In this document: in pieces, positions 1 through 8,367 of the stretch | How the letters are laid out: each line of letters begins with the position of its first letter | How positions within the stretch are numbered: position 1 is the first letter of the stretch | DNA from: an uncultured Saccharophagus sp. | GTDB lineage: Bacteria; Pseudomonadota; Gammaproteobacteria; Pseudomonadales; Cellvibrionaceae | Length of the DNA stretch: 59,584 bases | Direction of reading: 5' to 3' | NCBI GenBank assembly: GCA_937920545.1 | Contig: CAKZUG010000010.1 | Location: 1-59,584, forward strand | Translations under genes and position numbers: made by a program | The notes under the pieces: model-generated | Seen by the model: the letters and a program-made list of their open reading frames with translations, nothing else | Database searches by the model: none | Told to the model about the DNA's origin: nothing

Positions 1-3000
1 ATTTGCCCATCGTTATCGGCATCGGCATCAAAGCGGTCAATAATAGTGTCGCTATCTGAATCCATGCCTGCAACAGCGGCTATTTCGATTGCATCAAGCA
101 AGCCGTCATTATCAGCATCAATATCGAGGTAGTCAGGCACACCGTCGGCATCACTGTCTGCCACTGTCGAGCCGCTCGCTTCGACACTGTCGAGTAAGCC
201 GTCGTTATCGCTATCCACATCGAGGTAATCATCCATACCGTCACCGTCGGTATCCCGAGGTTGGGCGGTGTTATCGCCCGCTTCTTGGGTGTCGGTTAAT
301 GTATCGTTATCGCTGTCGGTGTCTCTGTAGTTAGCATCGCCGTCACCGTCGGTGTCGATGCTGCCCTCGTTTTCATCCAGTAAACTGTCGTTATCGCTAT
401 CGGTATCCTGAAAATCAGGCGTGCCGTCGCCGTCGGTATCGGTAGGCTCGAAAGCATCATCAATGCCGTTTTGGTTGGTATCGCTGCCACTTGTAATAAG
501 TACGTCAATGGTATCAATAAGGCCGTTGGCGTTAGTATCTAGTGCCGTTGGCGTCACAAGGACATCGTTTTCAATATTATCGTTAATACCATCGCCATCG
601 GCGTCGGTATCGAGGTAATCGGGAATATCGTCGCTGTCGGTATCGAGCGTATCAAAGCGGTCGTCGATGCCATTGCTATCGGCATCAGTGCCCATAGTAA
701 AGACCACATCAATACTATCGTCGATCCCATTACTGTTCATGTCGGTATTGAGTGCGGCAGGTATATTAATCGATTCAAATGTATCAATAATATTGTCGCC
801 ATCACTGTCTATATCTAATACATCAGGTATGCCGTCGTTATCGGTATCCTGAGGTAAAAGCGGATTTTCACCCACTTCGATCACATCGGCAATACGGTCG
901 CCATCGCTGTCTAAATCACGGTAGTCGGGTAGCCCGTCTTGGTCGGTATCAACGGGTGTATTTGATACGCCGGCTTCCAATCTATCGGGTACAGTATCGT
1001 TGTCGCTATCGGTATCGAGGTAGTCAGGTGTCCCATCACTGTCGGTATCGGGTGTGGGTGCATTGTCAATAATGCCATCACCATTTTGATCGTCACCGCC
1101 TAGCGTGTCGGCATCAAAAGCATCGTCGATACCGTCATTATCGGCGTCATTTCCCGTTACGCCGGCCTCTATTGCATCGTCAATACCGTCGTTGTCACTG
1201 TCGGGGTCTAAGGCGTTGGGCAAGCCATCATCGTCTGCATCATCATTGCCTTCGATAATATCTGGGATGCCGTCATCGTCGGAATCCATAGACGGGTCAG
1301 CCATCGAGTAGCTAATAATACGCTCTGCGGTTGCATTATCTTGGGCTGTATTTTCAACTTGTACCGCCACCACTTCTTGTGCGTCAAAGGCTTGAACAGT
1401 GGATGCAGGCACAGAAATTGACCATGTATTATTTTGCACTACGGCAGTCAACATTTGGCTGTTTACGGTTAGCGTTAATGTTTGGCCGTTTTCAACAAAT
1501 TGCGTTTCACCGCTGATCACAATAGGATTGTCGTCTTCCGTTTCGTTAATACTATCGTCACCAGCAATGGTATTAATGGTAACGGTTGGGGCTGGGCCTG
1601 AACGAGTAATATTACGGCTCGCTACGGGGGCGTTATCGCCAGCGGCAGTACTCACATTGGCGGTGAGTGACGCTGGTTCACTGAATGCCTGCACCGCACT
1701 CACTGGGACAACAACAGACCAAACACCGCTCGTTACTGGCGCGGTATATAACTGCCCATCGAAAGTGACTGTCACATTACGCCCATCGTCAACATTTGTA
1801 GTCGTGCCAGTAATCGTGAGGGGGCTGTTATTTTCGTCACGGTTTATGATGTCATCTTGCGCAACAATGTTAATAGTAACAACCGGAGCCGCCAATGTAC
1901 GCGTAACGGTACGCAGCGCTTGGCTGGCCATATCGCCTGCAGTATTACTGGCATTTGCGGTTATACCTGTACTGGCGGGAAACGACTGAATACTTGCCGT
2001 AGGAACCACTACAGTCCAAGTATTGCCCGATACGCTACCAGTAAATGTTTCGCCGTTTATAGCCACCGTGACAGGTTGGTTATCTTGAATATTATTGACG
2101 CTACCTGTCACAGTAATATCGCTATTAGACTCGGTAATGTTAATCACGTCATCGCCAGCCACCACGTTTATTGCTATTGAAGGGGGGTTCACTTCACGAA
2201 TATCAATATCATTGGCGTCATCAATATTCGGGTACTGCATTGACGGTGAGGTAATGCCATCATTAACAATGAAACCATCATTGATACTGCCGTTTTCATA
2301 GGCATCTAATAGACCATCTTGGTCGGTATCGTTGTTATTGGCGGCAAGCGTAATACCTGACTCTAACTGGTCCGACCCGCTATCATTATCAGAGTTGATA
2401 TCTAAATAATCGGGCAGATCCATGCTATCGGTATTAACCGGGGTAAGAGTCACGCCGCTATTGTCGGTGTCGTAAGCGTTATCTAAACCGTCGGTGTCGG
2501 TATCGGTGTTTAAAGGTGCGATATAACCTTGCGTGGTTTGAAACTCAATATTATCGGGAATACCATCGTTATCGGCATCAATATCTTGGTGGTTAAGGTG
2601 CCCGTCGGTATCGGTATCTAAACACTGGTTATAGGTAAGGGTAAATTCATCTACGATAATAGCCACAGCGGGCGGATCAGAAACCACGATCACTTCGACA
2701 GTGTTTAAACCTACTCGCCACGCCTTATCTAATATCAATGTTTGGTAACGGTTAAAGCTAGATGTGGGAAAGGTTTCATTAATAGATACGCCGTTTACAC
2801 GTACATCGCTGATTCTGTTATCAACAGACGCGACGAGGCTAGCGACAGCAGACTCGATAAGCACCTCATTGGGGATATTAACAGTAAGCGTGTAAATCAC
2901 TTCTACATCATCGGACCCTTCAGGCCGGCTACCCGAAATTAGGCCATCGCCATTGGCATCGTTATGAATACCCGCTCGGTTACTGGAAGCCGGTGTGCCC

Positions 3001-5126
3001 GGCGGAATATCGGTAAAGTCAAATGTAATCCACTCGCTACTCGCACGCGGATCAACGTATGCAGCGCTTAATTCGCCTGAGACAAAGGCATTTTGCACCT
3101 GATTATTACCTGCAGCAAAATTTAAACTTGCCGTTTGCATACGTGATGAAGGCCATTTGACCTGCCAGTAATTATCGCGCTGACCTATGCCGTTTTGGCC
3201 AGTTAAACCGTTCACTATAGTTTGCGCAACCACTTGCGTTGAGCACTCTTGGCTATCCCGTACGCCATCGTTATCGTCATCTATATCTGCTATATCTAAT
3301 ATGCCATCGTTATCAGTATCGAGTGCGACGCGGTAATCATACGCCCCGCTGCTATCGCTATTAACAAACACATCCGCAGGGTTGATTAAGCCGTCATTAG
3401 GCTGCGGGCCGTCACTGGGCGTGTTATTTTCGAATATATCGAGCAAACCGTCATTATCGGTATCGGTAATAGCCACCGATTGAGTACTGGGTAAGGCTGT
3501 GCCATAGGCTTCACTGTTATCGCCTATGCCATCGCCATCCGTGTCTCTATTGAGATAATCGTGAGCAGTTGCAACAAATGTATTTAATGGCGTTAAACCT
3601 GCGCCGTAAGCACTATCAATACCAGTAACAGCGTTGACTGTACCCGATGGGGGCTGATAAAGGCTGGTATTTTGCGCTTCTATATTATCGGGTAGGCCAT
3701 CGTTATCACTGTCTATATCGATATAATCAGGTAAGTTATCAGCATCGCTGTTGGTTGCTAAACAGTACGAAATATCCGATAAAAAGACGGTCACACTGCC
3801 AGAGATAGCGTTGTTTTTATCCGCCGTTACCACAAGGCGTTTTACGCGCTGGTGTTTCACGCTAATAGAGACCGCTTCGCTAACTTCGCTAGCGGCGAGG
3901 CTTGGTCGCGTACCAACAAAGGTATGGGCGTTGCCTAATGCTATGACGTTATCGCGTACCGTGAAATTGGTCGCGCCCAATACAATGGGCACCCCGCTTG
4001 CATCAAAAGCATCAAACCTTAATCTATCGCCAAAGTCTAAAGAGCTAAATGTGAGGTTTTCTATTATTACCGGGTTGTTAAATATAAGATCGTACGTGGC
4101 AAAACCGTTGCCGCTACTGGCCATTGCGGGCTGTAATTTAAGTGCATCGCCTACGAGGACACCTTCAGAGGTTATTTGAATACCCGATGGCCCCCATGTT
4201 GCGGTACCTGACAAACCATAATTTAATGCGAAGCCATCCAGCGTATTTTGTGCTAAATCAGAAATAACACCCTCTTCATTGCCCTCGGTTAAATCCACAT
4301 TCACGGCATAGCCACTGCGGTTTAACGCTGTATTAAAAAAACAAACTTGCTCTTGCGTGTTAACTAATCCGTCATTATCGGCATCTTGATCGGTGCGATT
4401 ACCGACACCATCACCGTCAAAATCAAATGTCGCGTTGGTGTCGTAGGTGATTTCGCGCAATACAGTAGGGGTGGAATCGCCAGCTATATTTGATGACGTT
4501 ACACTTAACGAGGGGGATACGGAAAAGGCGGCAACATCAGCCTGCGGAACCGTTACCGACCAGCTATTGTTGGCTACAGATGTGGTATAAATTTGGCCAT
4601 TAACTTGTAATGATACCGTTTGGCCATTTTCAATATTTTGTGTCGCACCTGTTACGATGAGGCTCGCGTCATCCTCTGAGGCGTTAATAATGTCGTCTTG
4701 CGCAACAGGGTTAATACTGATTTTGGGGACGGCATGCGTGACGATTTGTGTTGCTTGCGGTGCACTTGCGCCCGCATTATCAGCCACATTGGCCGTAACG
4801 GTAAATGTATCTGCAAATCTTTGACTGTAAAAAGGCTCAACAGTAATTGTCCAAAAATTATTAAGTACGGCATCGTTGTAAATAACACCATCAATATTCA
4901 CGGTGACAATGTTGCCGTTTTGAACATCCGCTGTGGTGCCAGATACGATAATATCAGCATCATCTTCTAATGCGCTAATGGCGTTATCACCCGCTACGGC
5001 GTTAATCGATATAGTCGCCGAGTGAGCGCTAGCGCATAACCCTATGGCTAAGCAGCTGGCAGTAAAATAAATAGGTTTAATAGAAAATATTGAACAAAGC
5101 AGGCGCACACAATTAACGATTGGCAT
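1..5126 (-). CDS. Giant secreted protein with Ig-like domains and thrombospondin type-3 repeats (partial, C-terminus outside window)
   Basis: An open frame runs from ATG at 5126 to the window edge, about 1708 codons with no stop in the stretches I translated, so the C-terminus is missing. The N-terminus has a signal-peptide-like hydrophobic stretch ending near AHSA. Two Ig-like domains follow (about 5030-4450), each opening with the motif INxVAxDDxIN, like BapA-type bacterial Ig repeats. Next comes a lectin/jelly-roll-like segment rich in beta strands, then three more Ig-like domains (about 2190-1310). From about 1300 to the edge it is almost pure calcium-binding type-3 repeats (DTDxDGxxD). 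Two further TSP3 stretches sit between the Ig blocks. I infer an adhesin or surface-anchored protein; the anchor would be in the missing part. It is divergent from the FAD oxidoreductase gene. The Asp-rich composition makes the opposite strand look full of spurious reading frames. Confidence 0.88.
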   Translation of the reverse strand, partial: MPIVNCVRLLCSIFSIKPIYFTASCLAIGLCASAHSATISINAVAGDNAISALEDDADIIVSGTTADVQNGNIVTVNIDGVIYNDAVLNNFWTITVEPFYSQRFADTFTVTANVADNAGASAPQATQIVTHAVPKISINPVAQDDIINASEDDASLIVTGATQNIENGQTVSLQVNGQIYTTSVANNSWSVTVPQADVAAFSVSPSLSVTSSNIAGDSTPTVLREITYDTNATFDFDGDGVGNRTDQDADNDGLVNTQEQVCFFNTALNRSGYAVNVDLTEGNEEGVISDLAQNTLDGFALNYGLSGTATWGPSGIQITSEGVLVGDALKLQPAMASSGNGFATYDLIFNNPVIIENLTFSSLDFGDRLRFDAFDASGVPIVLGATNFTVRDNVIALGNAHTFVGTRPSLAASEVSEAVSISVKHQRVKRLVVTADKNNAISGSVTVFLSDISYCLATNSDADNLPDYIDIDSDNDGLPDNIEAQNTSLYQPPSGTVNAVTGIDSAYGAGLTPLNTFVATAHDYLNRDTDGDGIGDNSEAYGTALPSTQSVAITDTDNDGLLDIFENNTPSDGPQPNDGLINPADVFVNSDSSGAYDYRVALDTDNDGILDIADIDDDNDGVRDSQECSTQVVAQTIVNGLTGQNGIGQRDNYWQVKWPSSRMQTASLNFAAGNNQVQNAFVSGELSAAYVDPRASSEWITFDFTDIPPGTPASSNRAGIHNDANGDGLISGSRPEGSDDVEVIYTLTVNIPNEVLIESAVASLVASVDNRISDVRVNGVSINETFPTSSFNRYQTLILDKAWRVGLNTVEVIVVSDPPAVAIIVDEFTLTYNQCLDTDTDGHLNHQDIDADNDGIPDNIEFQTTQGYIAPLNTDTDTDGLDNAYDTDNSGVTLTPVNTDSMDLPDYLDINSDNDSGSDQLESGITLAANNNDTDQDGLLDAYENGSINDGFIVNDGITSPSMQYPNIDDANDIDIREVNPPSIAINVVAGDDVINITESNSDITVTGSVNNIQDNQPVTVAINGETFTGSVSGNTWTVVVPTASIQSFPASTGITANASNTAGDMASQALRTVTRTLAAPVVTINIVAQDDIINRDENNSPLTITGTTTNVDDGRNVTVTFDGQLYTAPVTSGVWSVVVPVSAVQAFSEPASLTANVSTAAGDNAPVASRNITRSGPAPTVTINTIAGDDSINETEDDNPIVISGETQFVENGQTLTLTVNSQMLTAVVQNNTWSISVPASTVQAFDAQEVVAVQVENTAQDNATAERIISYSMADPSMDSDDDGIPDIIEGNDDADDDGLPNALDPDSDNDGIDDAIEAGVTGNDADNDGIDDAFDADTLGGDDQNGDGIIDNAPTPDTDSDGTPDYLDTDSDNDTVPDRLEAGVSNTPVDTDQDGLPDYRDLDSDGDRIADVIEVGENPLLPQDTDNDGIPDVLDIDSDGDNIIDTFESINIPAALNTDMNSNGIDDSIDVVFTMGTDADSNGIDDRFDTLDTDSDDIPDYLDTDADGDGINDNIENDVLVTPTALDTNANGLIDTIDVLITSGSDTNQNGIDDAFEPTDTDGDGTPDFQDTDSDNDSLLDENEGSIDTDGDGDANYRDTDSDNDTLTDTQEAGDNTAQPRDTDGDGMDDYLDVDSDNDGLLDSVEASGSTVADSDADGVPDYLDIDADNDGLLDAIEIAAVAGMDSDSDTIIDRFDADADNDGQ

Positions 5127-5546
5127 TTTTATCTCAAGTCATTAGTGAATATCGTTATCTAAATATGGGCCGATTTTTTGAACATTTACCTATAAATCCC
5201 ACTCAAACCCATTTAAAACTTAGACGCATAAATTAACCATAGACACAAAAAAAGCGAACAGAGGTAAACATAGGTATAATTTTTCGCTATAAAAATCTAC
5301 GGCATTAAAGGTTAATTATTCACCGTCTGCTTATCGCAGCGCTCGATTATGTCGTATATTAATTACACTAAAATAGTGAATACGAGGCTGTGATTTAGGT
5401 ATAAAATCAAACAGTTATACCGTGTATACTCGCTAAAAATTATTAACTGATGTGTATTAATAGCGTATTTTTACACTTTTTTTCCAATCCTTGGCTGAAA
5501 CAGCAGCGTAACTAAGCATATTCTCATCAAGACAAAATGATCTCTC
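5127..5546. other. Divergent intergenic region, no gene seen
   Basis: This 420-bp AT-rich spacer separates the divergent giant surface-protein gene and the FAD oxidoreductase gene. A TATAAT hexamer lies at 5275-5280 and TATAAA at about 5400, either of which could be a -10 box for the plus-strand gene, but no convincing -35 box goes with them. I see no small coding frame or RNA gene. Confidence 0.5.
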
Positions 5547-7040
5547 ATGGCTAAATTACAAAAACGGATACTTAAACAACCTCTCAAACCTACCCAACCT
5601 TCAATAGCGATAATTGGCGGCGGTGTTGCGGGGTCGACTATTGCCCTTCGGTTTGCTGAGCTTGGGCTTGATACGACATTGATAGAGAAAGGCCCAAGCC
5701 TTGTAAATGGCCCTCCTATTTGCCATTTACATGCTGGTGGTAACTTATATCGTGAAATTTCCGATGAGCAATGCCTCAAACTTTTACAGCAATCTATTGA
5801 TACTGTAAAAGTGTACCCTCATAGCGTTAACGTGCGCCCCACTATTATTGCTCTGCCTAAAACAGATAAGGGCTCGCCAGACGATTTACGACCCCGGTTG
5901 GATAAATTACAACGTAAGTATGCCGCCCTGGTTGAGAATGACCCGACAAATAAAGTACTGGGCGAACCCGATGAATATTTTAAGTTTTATTCCCGTGAAG
6001 AGATCGATGCGCTCGTGGGCTTACCTATTCCCAAGCAGGCATCACAACCAAGCGATTGGCTTATTTCATTTGCCAATTATACCCAGCTAGATAATATTCA
6101 ATTTCCCATATTACTTGTTCAAGAGTACGGGTTATCGGCCTTTAGATTTGCGGCGATCGCAATGATGGCTATAGAAAACCTGCCCAACTGTGTACTGCAA
6201 ACCCACACGCAAGTAGCCTCTATCAATGAGCGTGAAGTATCAGGCTGGACGGTTCTGACTCAACATAAAGATGGGCCGCCACGAGAACAACATTTTGATT
6301 ATGTGATTAACGCATGTGGCTTTAGAAGCGGTGAGATCGACGATATGGTCAGCGCAAAACGACAACGCCTTGTTGAGTTTAAAGCCGCATATGTCGCACA
6401 CTGGCCTCAATGTGAAGGCTTATGGCCCGAGATTATTTTTCATGGCGAGCGTGGCACACCCCGCGGTATGGCTCAGCTTACGCCCTACCCCGATGGTTAC
6501 TTTCAATTACACGGCATGACGCATGATATTACATTGTTTGACAATGGCTTAGTCGAAAGCTCAGATAACAGTGCGCAGCCGCAACTAGAGTCGGCGTTTA
6601 TTGAAAAAATAGATAAGCAGTGGCCGCAGCAAGTAATCAACAAGCGCACAGAGCGTTCTATTGAGCATTTGGCGCAATTTATACCTGATTTTTCCAGCGC
6701 TAAAGTGGCCAGCCAGCCTATGTTTGGTGCGCAACAAATACCGGGGCAAGACCCCGATTTACGCGCAGCCGATGTCTCGTTTGATAAAAAGCATTACGCC
6801 CGTGCCGAGATAGTCAAAGCTTCGTCGGCGCTATCGGCATCGGACGCCATACTGGCCAATTTAGCTGAAAGCGGCTTACTCGGTGATATAGATATTGCGC
6901 CACTCTTGAGCTCACATTACTTCCCTGTTAGCCAATCTTTTACAGAAGAAGCCGTGACCGAGTACGCCGTCATGCTGGCAGAGCAACGTAATTACTCAAC
7001 ATCACTGGCTAAAACATTTAAAGGTGTGGTGAATGGTTAG
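5547..7040 (+). CDS. FAD-dependent oxidoreductase (DAO-like)
   Basis: A 497-residue protein. The N-terminal dinucleotide-binding motif GGGVAGS is at about residues 26-32, followed by an acidic residue (LIEKG) that would bind the ribose, typical of DAO/FAD-dependent oxidoreductases. No signal peptide or membrane segment is visible, so it is probably cytoplasmic or peripheral. The substrate cannot be read from sequence; the size and the VINACGF segment before the C-terminal half fit amino-acid or hydroxy-acid oxidases. The gene stands alone and ends at a bidirectional terminator shared with the convergent gph. The ribosome binding site is weak, so the start is only moderately certain. Confidence 0.75.
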   Translation: MAKLQKRILKQPLKPTQPSIAIIGGGVAGSTIALRFAELGLDTTLIEKGPSLVNGPPICHLHAGGNLYREISDEQCLKLLQQSIDTVKVYPHSVNVRPTIIALPKTDKGSPDDLRPRLDKLQRKYAALVENDPTNKVLGEPDEYFKFYSREEIDALVGLPIPKQASQPSDWLISFANYTQLDNIQFPILLVQEYGLSAFRFAAIAMMAIENLPNCVLQTHTQVASINEREVSGWTVLTQHKDGPPREQHFDYVINACGFRSGEIDDMVSAKRQRLVEFKAAYVAHWPQCEGLWPEIIFHGERGTPRGMAQLTPYPDGYFQLHGMTHDITLFDNGLVESSDNSAQPQLESAFIEKIDKQWPQQVINKRTERSIEHLAQFIPDFSSAKVASQPMFGAQQIPGQDPDLRAADVSFDKKHYARAEIVKASSALSASDAILANLAESGLLGDIDIAPLLSSHYFPVSQSFTEEAVTEYAVMLAEQRNYSTSLAKTFKGVVNG

Positions 7041-7139
7041 TGCTGTGGTTTGCGGCAGTGGTTGGGTGTTTTTAACTGTTGTTTTTGCTGCTAATTTTAA
7101 TGACTGCGTTTAAGACATGACGTTACCAATAAGAAAAAA

Positions 7140-7165
7140 CCCGCTAATTGCTAGACGGGCTTTTT
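7140..7165. terminator. Bidirectional intrinsic terminator between FAD oxidoreductase and gph
   Basis: CCCGCTA (7140-7146) pairs with TAG(A)CGGG (7152-7159, one bulged A) around a 5-base loop. A T-run (7161-7165) follows on the plus strand and a matching A-run (7134-7139) precedes it, so it can stop transcripts from both convergent genes. Confidence 0.75.
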
Positions 7166-7233
7166 GTGTAGCGTTAATGTTTATTCAGTAACGTTAAGTG
7201 TTTAAGAGTACAAAAAAATAACGCACAAAAACA

Positions 7234-7917
7234 TTATTCACGCAATAATTCAGCAACTAACTCATCAAATGTATCGCAACATATATCGGGGTTATAGTTA
7301 GAAATAGGCTCGCCATAGTTATACCCATAGGTTAAACCAGCGCAAAACATATTGGCGGCTTTTGCTGCTTGAATATCATTTTTCGAATCGCCAATCATCA
7401 TACATTGATCAATACTGGCATTTAAACGCTCGGCGGCTAAGTATAATTGCGCCGGGTGCGGTTTTTTTTCCGCGAGAGCATCGCCACCAATGCATGTTTC
7501 AAATAATGAATAAATACCCAAACCCGATAATATAGGCTCAACAAATTGGCCTGGCTTATTGGTTACAACAGCTAAACGGCAGCCCGCCTCTTTCAGCGCG
7601 AGTAAGCCCTCTTTTACCCCTTTATACAACACAGAGTTAACGCATACGTTTGCTTTATAGTGCGCTAAAAAGAGCACCAATGCATCGTCAATTTCGTTAG
7701 CCGTTAATGACTCATCTATATCAATTGACCCAGATAACGCGCGACCAGTCAGTACCCTTGCGCCATTACCTACCCAGCCATGTATTTCATCTTCACTAAA
7801 ATTAGGGCGGCCTAAATCACTTAGCATTTTGTTCACTGACAGTGCTAAATCGGGCGCGCTATCTACAAGCGTGCCATCTAAATCAAACAATAAAACATTT
7901 TTTTGTGTTGTATCCAC
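7234..7917 (-). CDS. gph: Phosphoglycolate phosphatase (HAD superfamily)
   Basis: A 227-residue HAD hydrolase. Motif I is DLDGTLVDS near the N-terminus, where the first Asp is the nucleophile. Motif II is VVTNKP, a Lys lies in KKPHP (motif III), and motif IV is GDSKNDIQAA. The cap region WVGNGARVL is typical of Gph, which dephosphorylates 2-phosphoglycolate from DNA repair or metabolism. Length matches the family. No ubiG or trpS neighbour is present, unlike many Gph loci, so a related HAD phosphatase (PhnX/Gph-like) is not fully excluded. It converges on the FAD oxidoreductase gene with a shared terminator. Confidence 0.85.
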   Translation of the reverse strand: MDTTQKNVLLFDLDGTLVDSAPDLALSVNKMLSDLGRPNFSEDEIHGWVGNGARVLTGRALSGSIDIDESLTANEIDDALVLFLAHYKANVCVNSVLYKGVKEGLLALKEAGCRLAVVTNKPGQFVEPILSGLGIYSLFETCIGGDALAEKKPHPAQLYLAAERLNASIDQCMMIGDSKNDIQAAKAANMFCAGLTYGYNYGEPISNYNPDICCDTFDELVAELLRE

Positions 7918-7942
7918 GGTAACTTTATATCCTATTGGCTAA

Positions 7943-8128
7943 TTAAAAAAATACGCTATGTACTACGGTAAGAATATACTTAAAGGGCACTATTTCATAA
8001 TAGTTAAGATGCAAACTAAAATTAGCTAGAGAATTAAGCAGTAAGGGTAAGCCGTAAAGATAGGCAACAAAGATAGAAACGTAGGTAGCAAGTCTGGCTA
8101 ACAAAGCCAACTCTTGTATGTTTTTCAC
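7943..8128 (-). CDS. Possible small membrane protein (doubtful)
   Basis: A 61-codon frame starting with GTG, 25 bp upstream of gph and in the same direction. The product is hydrophobic with one or two possible membrane segments. The nearest purine-rich sequence (AGAAAGG) is over 20 bases from the start, too far for a good ribosome binding site. It may be chance; I recognise no family. Confidence 0.2.
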   Translation of the reverse strand: MKNIQELALLARLATYVSIFVAYLYGLPLLLNSLANFSLHLNYYEIVPFKYILTVVHSVFF

Positions 8129-8148
8129 CCATCTACTTAAAGCCTTTC

Positions 8149-8184
8149 TATAGACAGTATAAGCGTTATAGACAGTATAAGTAT
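8149..8184. repeat. 18-bp tandem duplication
   Basis: TATAGACAGTATAAG plus three bases occurs twice in direct tandem (8149-8166 and 8167-8184) in the spacer upstream of gph. It looks like simple slippage, with no function apparent. Confidence 0.7.
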
Positions 8185-8320
8185 TTTTTTAGCAAGCATG
8201 GCTAGGGCTTTGATACTCTAACCGATTATGCACAAACGATCAGTAAAACCAAAACAGATAAATCAGCTCCCTTGGTGTCCATTAAGGCGCTTTTAATCAC
8301 AACTAGTTGAATAAAAAGCA

Positions 8321-8347
8321 AAAAAAACCCAGCCTTAAGCTGGGTTT
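8321..8347 (-). terminator. Intrinsic terminator of the alpha/beta hydrolase gene
   Basis: A 9-bp perfect stem AAACCCAGC (8325-8333) / GCTGGGTTT (8339-8347) with a 5-base loop. Read on the minus strand it is followed by a run of T, immediately downstream of the hydrolase stop codon. Confidence 0.85.
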
Positions 8348-8367
8348 CGGTGATCAAAATTAACCGT

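Noticed and set aside
89-4970. Many short open frames on the plus strand and in other frames
   Set aside because: They are antisense or out-of-frame shadows of the Asp-rich giant protein gene on the minus strand, whose codon pattern (GAT/GAC repeats) keeps other frames open.
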